Source: an uncultured Bacillota bacterium (GTDB lineage Bacteria > Bacillota_I > Bacilli_A > RFN20 > CAG-826). Taken from it: DNA of 5,744 bases. The notes under the pieces were generated by a model. The model was not told where the DNA came from. It saw nothing but the letters and a program-made list of their open reading frames with translations, and did no database searches. Of this stretch, positions 3,466 to 5,744 are shown piece after piece (the first letter of the stretch is position 1; each line of letters opens with the position of its first letter). The DNA is taken from NCBI GenBank assembly GCA_946612055.1, contig CAMOEH010000052.1:1-5744 (forward strand), in the 5' to 3' direction. The position numbers and the translations under genes were made by a program.

Positions 3466-5744
3466 ATGAAAAGAAATCTTTTGTTCGTTTTGGCTGCAGG
3501 CGCATTAGCCGCAGCTGGCCTTGCCGGAGCGAAAGCCGTTTCCGTCAATGCCGAAGCAAAGACATACCTATCGAAGACATTCACTTCCGATGGGATTGCC
3601 GATGCTTATTCCTCAACCAACGTCCAAGTTGCTACCGATGGCGAATTCGTTGGCTTCCAACCTGCTGATGGTGGAGCGAATGCCTATCTCACTTATGTGC
3701 TGACCACCGAGGATGAAAGCAACGTATTCACCTCGCTCAACTTCAGCTTAACCGATGGTCGATTCGCTTATTACTTCGGTGATTTCGGTGTCAATTTTGA
3801 TATTTATCTCAGCACCAACGATGCACCGACGACTCCGGATGTTCGGGTTGCTGCTGAAGCAGGCGCCAAAAACTCTCTGACTTATGATTTGACGGACGCG
3901 GTTGTCGAACTCAATACGAACGAAGTCTATCTTATCTTCGGCTTCTCTCCGAAAAACGCTGGCTGCGGCTATGATGTTGGATGGACCATCTTCAATACCT
4001 TGACCGTCACCGGTGAAGAAGCCCCGGGAGAAGAAGAGGATCCCGCGGTTCACACCTATACCTTTACTGATAATTTCTCTTCGGGCACCGATTGGCATGG
4101 CCACACCAATGCAGAATCGATTACCGGACTTAATGGTGATGGCAATGCCGTCCATGGCGCGGTTGTCGCGCCTTGGGGCGATCCCTTAAGCGTTGCCGAA
4201 GGGGCTAAAGCCGAACTTGTTTATCATTACGCCAATCCAAATGAAGCTTTGACCGATCTCTCCTTCACTTTCCGTGCCAAATTCAACAACATGGGCAATA
4301 ACGATATCCACTGGGGAGACCACATCATCGTCTCGGTCTCTGTGGACGGAGAAAACTATCAAGAAGTTAAGCATTATACCCACCACGGGAATGATGGGAC
4401 CATCCAGGTGAATTCGGACAATTACACCGACACGGTATCTCTTACCGGATTGAAGCTCGCCCAAGGCTATGTGAAATTGACCATGGTCCATTACGTTGCT
4501 TTGGAAAATGTTTCTCTTGGCGCTTGGGGTATGAAATTATTCGCGACCAGCCTATCCGTGAAAACCCATGATGCGGCTATCTTAACTTATGACCTCGGAG
4601 GCGGTTCCCTTGAAACCGCGCCGACCGATGTCTTCTATGCTGATGATGCGGTCTATACGTTCCCGACCCCATCTAGAGATGGATATGATTTCGCTGGCTG
4701 GAGCGATGGCACCAATATCGTCACCCAATTCAATCCTGCGACCGGATCTTCGATGACCGTAACCGCGACCTGGGAAGCCTTGTCTACGACCCACGAAATC
4801 CATTATCACGGGGTCGAAGACGTGGAGAATACCAACCCCGTCACCTATAACGAAGGCGATGAAGACATCACCCTCGCTGACTTAACAAGAACCGGCTATG
4901 AATTCCTTGGCTGGTATGATGGGGAAGGCGAAGACGCGAATAAAGTCACCGTCATCGATACGGATGCCGATGTCGAATCGGTTGAGCTCTATGCCCGCTG
5001 GCAGGTGAAATCCTATGGCATCACCTATAACGTCGATGCTCATGCGACTCTTGTTGCCGCTGGCTTAGAAGAATTGCCGGCGACTGTCGATTACGATAAA
5101 GACGTCATCTATTCCGTCTCCGCGGAAGAAGGCTATGGCATTGCCAAGATTGTCCTCGACGGAACTCTCGTTGATCCCTATGGAGGACAAATCACGATCC
5201 ACGGCAACGCAGACAAAGACCATGTCCTTGAAGTTGTCACTTACGAAAAAGGCCACGTTTCCACCGAAGTGAATCAAGACTTCGCTTCCTTGCGTAGCCA
5301 CGATTACACCTGGGCGTCTGAACCTTATGAATATGCGAACCTCCGCATGGTTCATGATGGCGAAGATGGCGCTGGCTTAAGCAAACGCGAAGCTGGAGAA
5401 GCCTACGTCACCTACAAATTCGAAGCTGGCGAAGGCAAGGAAATCACCAAGGTCCGCCTTGGCGGATTGGCCCGCATCTTCGACTTCAACAACAATCCTT
5501 CTAGCTTCATCGTCAAAGTCTCTTCCGATAACGAAAATTGGGAAACCTTCAAAGAATTCACTCCGATCAGCCTCACCGATGGCGCGGAGAAAGTGAACCT
5601 CGGCTATCAAGGCAACTTGGAAGCCATGGAAACCCTCTATGTCCGCATCGAATGGAATTGCGAATCGGCTGGACAAGACTGGGTTGTCTTGAAGCAACTC
5701 TCGATCGTCCCGACTGTTGAAAATCAAGAAGTTCCTTCCTCCTC
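3466..5744 (+). CDS. Large secreted modular protein with InlB B-type repeats and discoidin-like modules (C-terminus beyond window)
   Basis: One frame runs without a stop from ATG 3466 to the window end (759 codons plus 2 nt). Residues 1-29 form a signal peptide: KRN, a hydrophobic stretch LLFVLAAGALAAAGLAG, and possible signal peptidase I sites after AKA (24) or VNA (29). There is no lipobox cysteine. Modules in order: beta-rich domain about 32-184; acidic linker 185-195; beta-sandwich 196-366 with VSVDGENY (291-298), a phrase typical of F5/8-type (discoidin) and related carbohydrate-binding folds; two InlB B/Flg_new-type repeats 372-437 and 444-513; a small beta module 515-595; and a discoidin-like module 606-750 with SSDNENW (686-692). 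No catalytic domain is seen. The likely role is adhesion or glycan binding outside the cell. An LPxTG or other anchor would lie beyond the window. It is transcribed away from the FNT operon from its own promoter. The signal peptide, modular layout and repeats are clear; the ligand is unknown. Confidence 0.88.
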   Translation, partial: MKRNLLFVLAAGALAAAGLAGAKAVSVNAEAKTYLSKTFTSDGIADAYSSTNVQVATDGEFVGFQPADGGANAYLTYVLTTEDESNVFTSLNFSLTDGRFAYYFGDFGVNFDIYLSTNDAPTTPDVRVAAEAGAKNSLTYDLTDAVVELNTNEVYLIFGFSPKNAGCGYDVGWTIFNTLTVTGEEAPGEEEDPAVHTYTFTDNFSSGTDWHGHTNAESITGLNGDGNAVHGAVVAPWGDPLSVAEGAKAELVYHYANPNEALTDLSFTFRAKFNNMGNNDIHWGDHIIVSVSVDGENYQEVKHYTHHGNDGTIQVNSDNYTDTVSLTGLKLAQGYVKLTMVHYVALENVSLGAWGMKLFATSLSVKTHDAAILTYDLGGGSLETAPTDVFYADDAVYTFPTPSRDGYDFAGWSDGTNIVTQFNPATGSSMTVTATWEALSTTHEIHYHGVEDVENTNPVTYNEGDEDITLADLTRTGYEFLGWYDGEGEDANKVTVIDTDADVESVELYARWQVKSYGITYNVDAHATLVAAGLEELPATVDYDKDVIYSVSAEEGYGIAKIVLDGTLVDPYGGQITIHGNADKDHVLEVVTYEKGHVSTEVNQDFASLRSHDYTWASEPYEYANLRMVHDGEDGAGLSKREAGEAYVTYKFEAGEGKEITKVRLGGLARIFDFNNNPSSFIVKVSSDNENWETFKEFTPISLTDGAEKVNLGYQGNLEAMETLYVRIEWNCESAGQDWVVLKQLSIVPTVENQEVPSS
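4579..5004 (+). repeat. Two InlB B-type (Flg_new) protein repeats inside the secreted protein
   Basis: Repeat 1 (4579-4776) reads TYDLGGGSLETAP ... RDGYDFAGW ... VTATWEA and repeat 2 (4795-5004) reads ...VTYNEGD...RTGYEFLGWYDG...LYARWQ. Both carry the family signature [R]-x-GY-x-F-x-GW followed about 24-29 residues later by a closing A-x-W or T-W. This beta-grasp-like repeat was first described in Listeria internalin B and is widespread in surface proteins of Firmicutes and Bacteroidetes, where it usually acts as a spacer or weak binding module. The two copies are diverged, with only the signature positions in common, so they are not a recent DNA duplication. Confidence 0.85.

Noticed and set aside
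3748..5727. Series of minus-strand ORFs (3748-4155, 4186-4491, 4582-4809, 5065-5355, 5377-5727) and short plus ORFs (3521-3703, 5538-5720)
   Set aside because: They lie within the continuous secreted-protein frame. Its frequent GAT, GAA, TTC, ATC and GCC codons keep antisense frames open. None has a ribosome binding site or recognisable domain.
1..5744. CRISPR array, tRNA, rRNA, insertion sequence or attachment site
   Set aside because: I saw no regularly spaced direct repeats, no cloverleaf-like or rRNA-like sequence, no transposase motifs and no long terminal inverted repeats.

Overview
The window looks like chromosomal DNA from a Gram-positive, moderately AT-rich bacterium of the Bacilli/Firmicutes type. 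Shine-Dalgarno sites are AAGGA-like and TGA is used as a stop. There is a large secreted modular protein with Listeria/InlB-type repeats, and an anaerobe-type flavodoxin/ferredoxin protein. An uncultured gut Bacilli or Erysipelotrichales-like lineage would fit, but that placement is inference from gene content and not proven by the sequence.

Layout: (1) Positions 1-108, minus strand, hold the start of a small zinc-ribbon-like protein cut by the window edge. (2) Positions 109-239 are a short intergenic region with a promoter-like -10 and an adjoining imperfect palindrome. (3) Positions 3282-240, minus strand, are a tight three-gene operon read in the order FNT-family anion channel, long NAD(P)-dependent epimerase/SDR protein, EFR1-type flavodoxin/2x[4Fe-4S] protein. 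Both junctions have only 2 nt between genes. (4) Positions 3283-3465 are a divergent intergenic region. It carries a good plus-strand promoter, a 12-bp palindrome, and on the minus strand a candidate 37-codon leader ORF with a strong ribosome binding site that overlaps the FNT start. (5) From 3466 to the window end, plus strand, runs a single uninterrupted 759-codon reading frame without its stop. It encodes a secreted modular protein: signal peptide, two beta-sandwich modules, two InlB B-type repeats, one further small beta repeat and a third discoidin-like module.

How the genes may work together: the operon puts a membrane channel for a small monovalent anion (formate, nitrite, hydrosulfide or similar) next to two predicted redox proteins, one using NAD(P) and one using FMN plus iron-sulfur clusters. 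A shared redox or anion-metabolism role is likely from the spacing, but the substrate cannot be read from the sequence. The divergent surface protein looks functionally separate and is probably an adhesin or glycan-binding protein.

The points most worth a second look are the C-terminal extension of the SDR protein, which resembles a treble-clef zinc-finger domain that has lost its metal ligands; the candidate leader ORF in front of the channel gene; the operon as a functional set; and the three related beta-sandwich modules in the surface protein.
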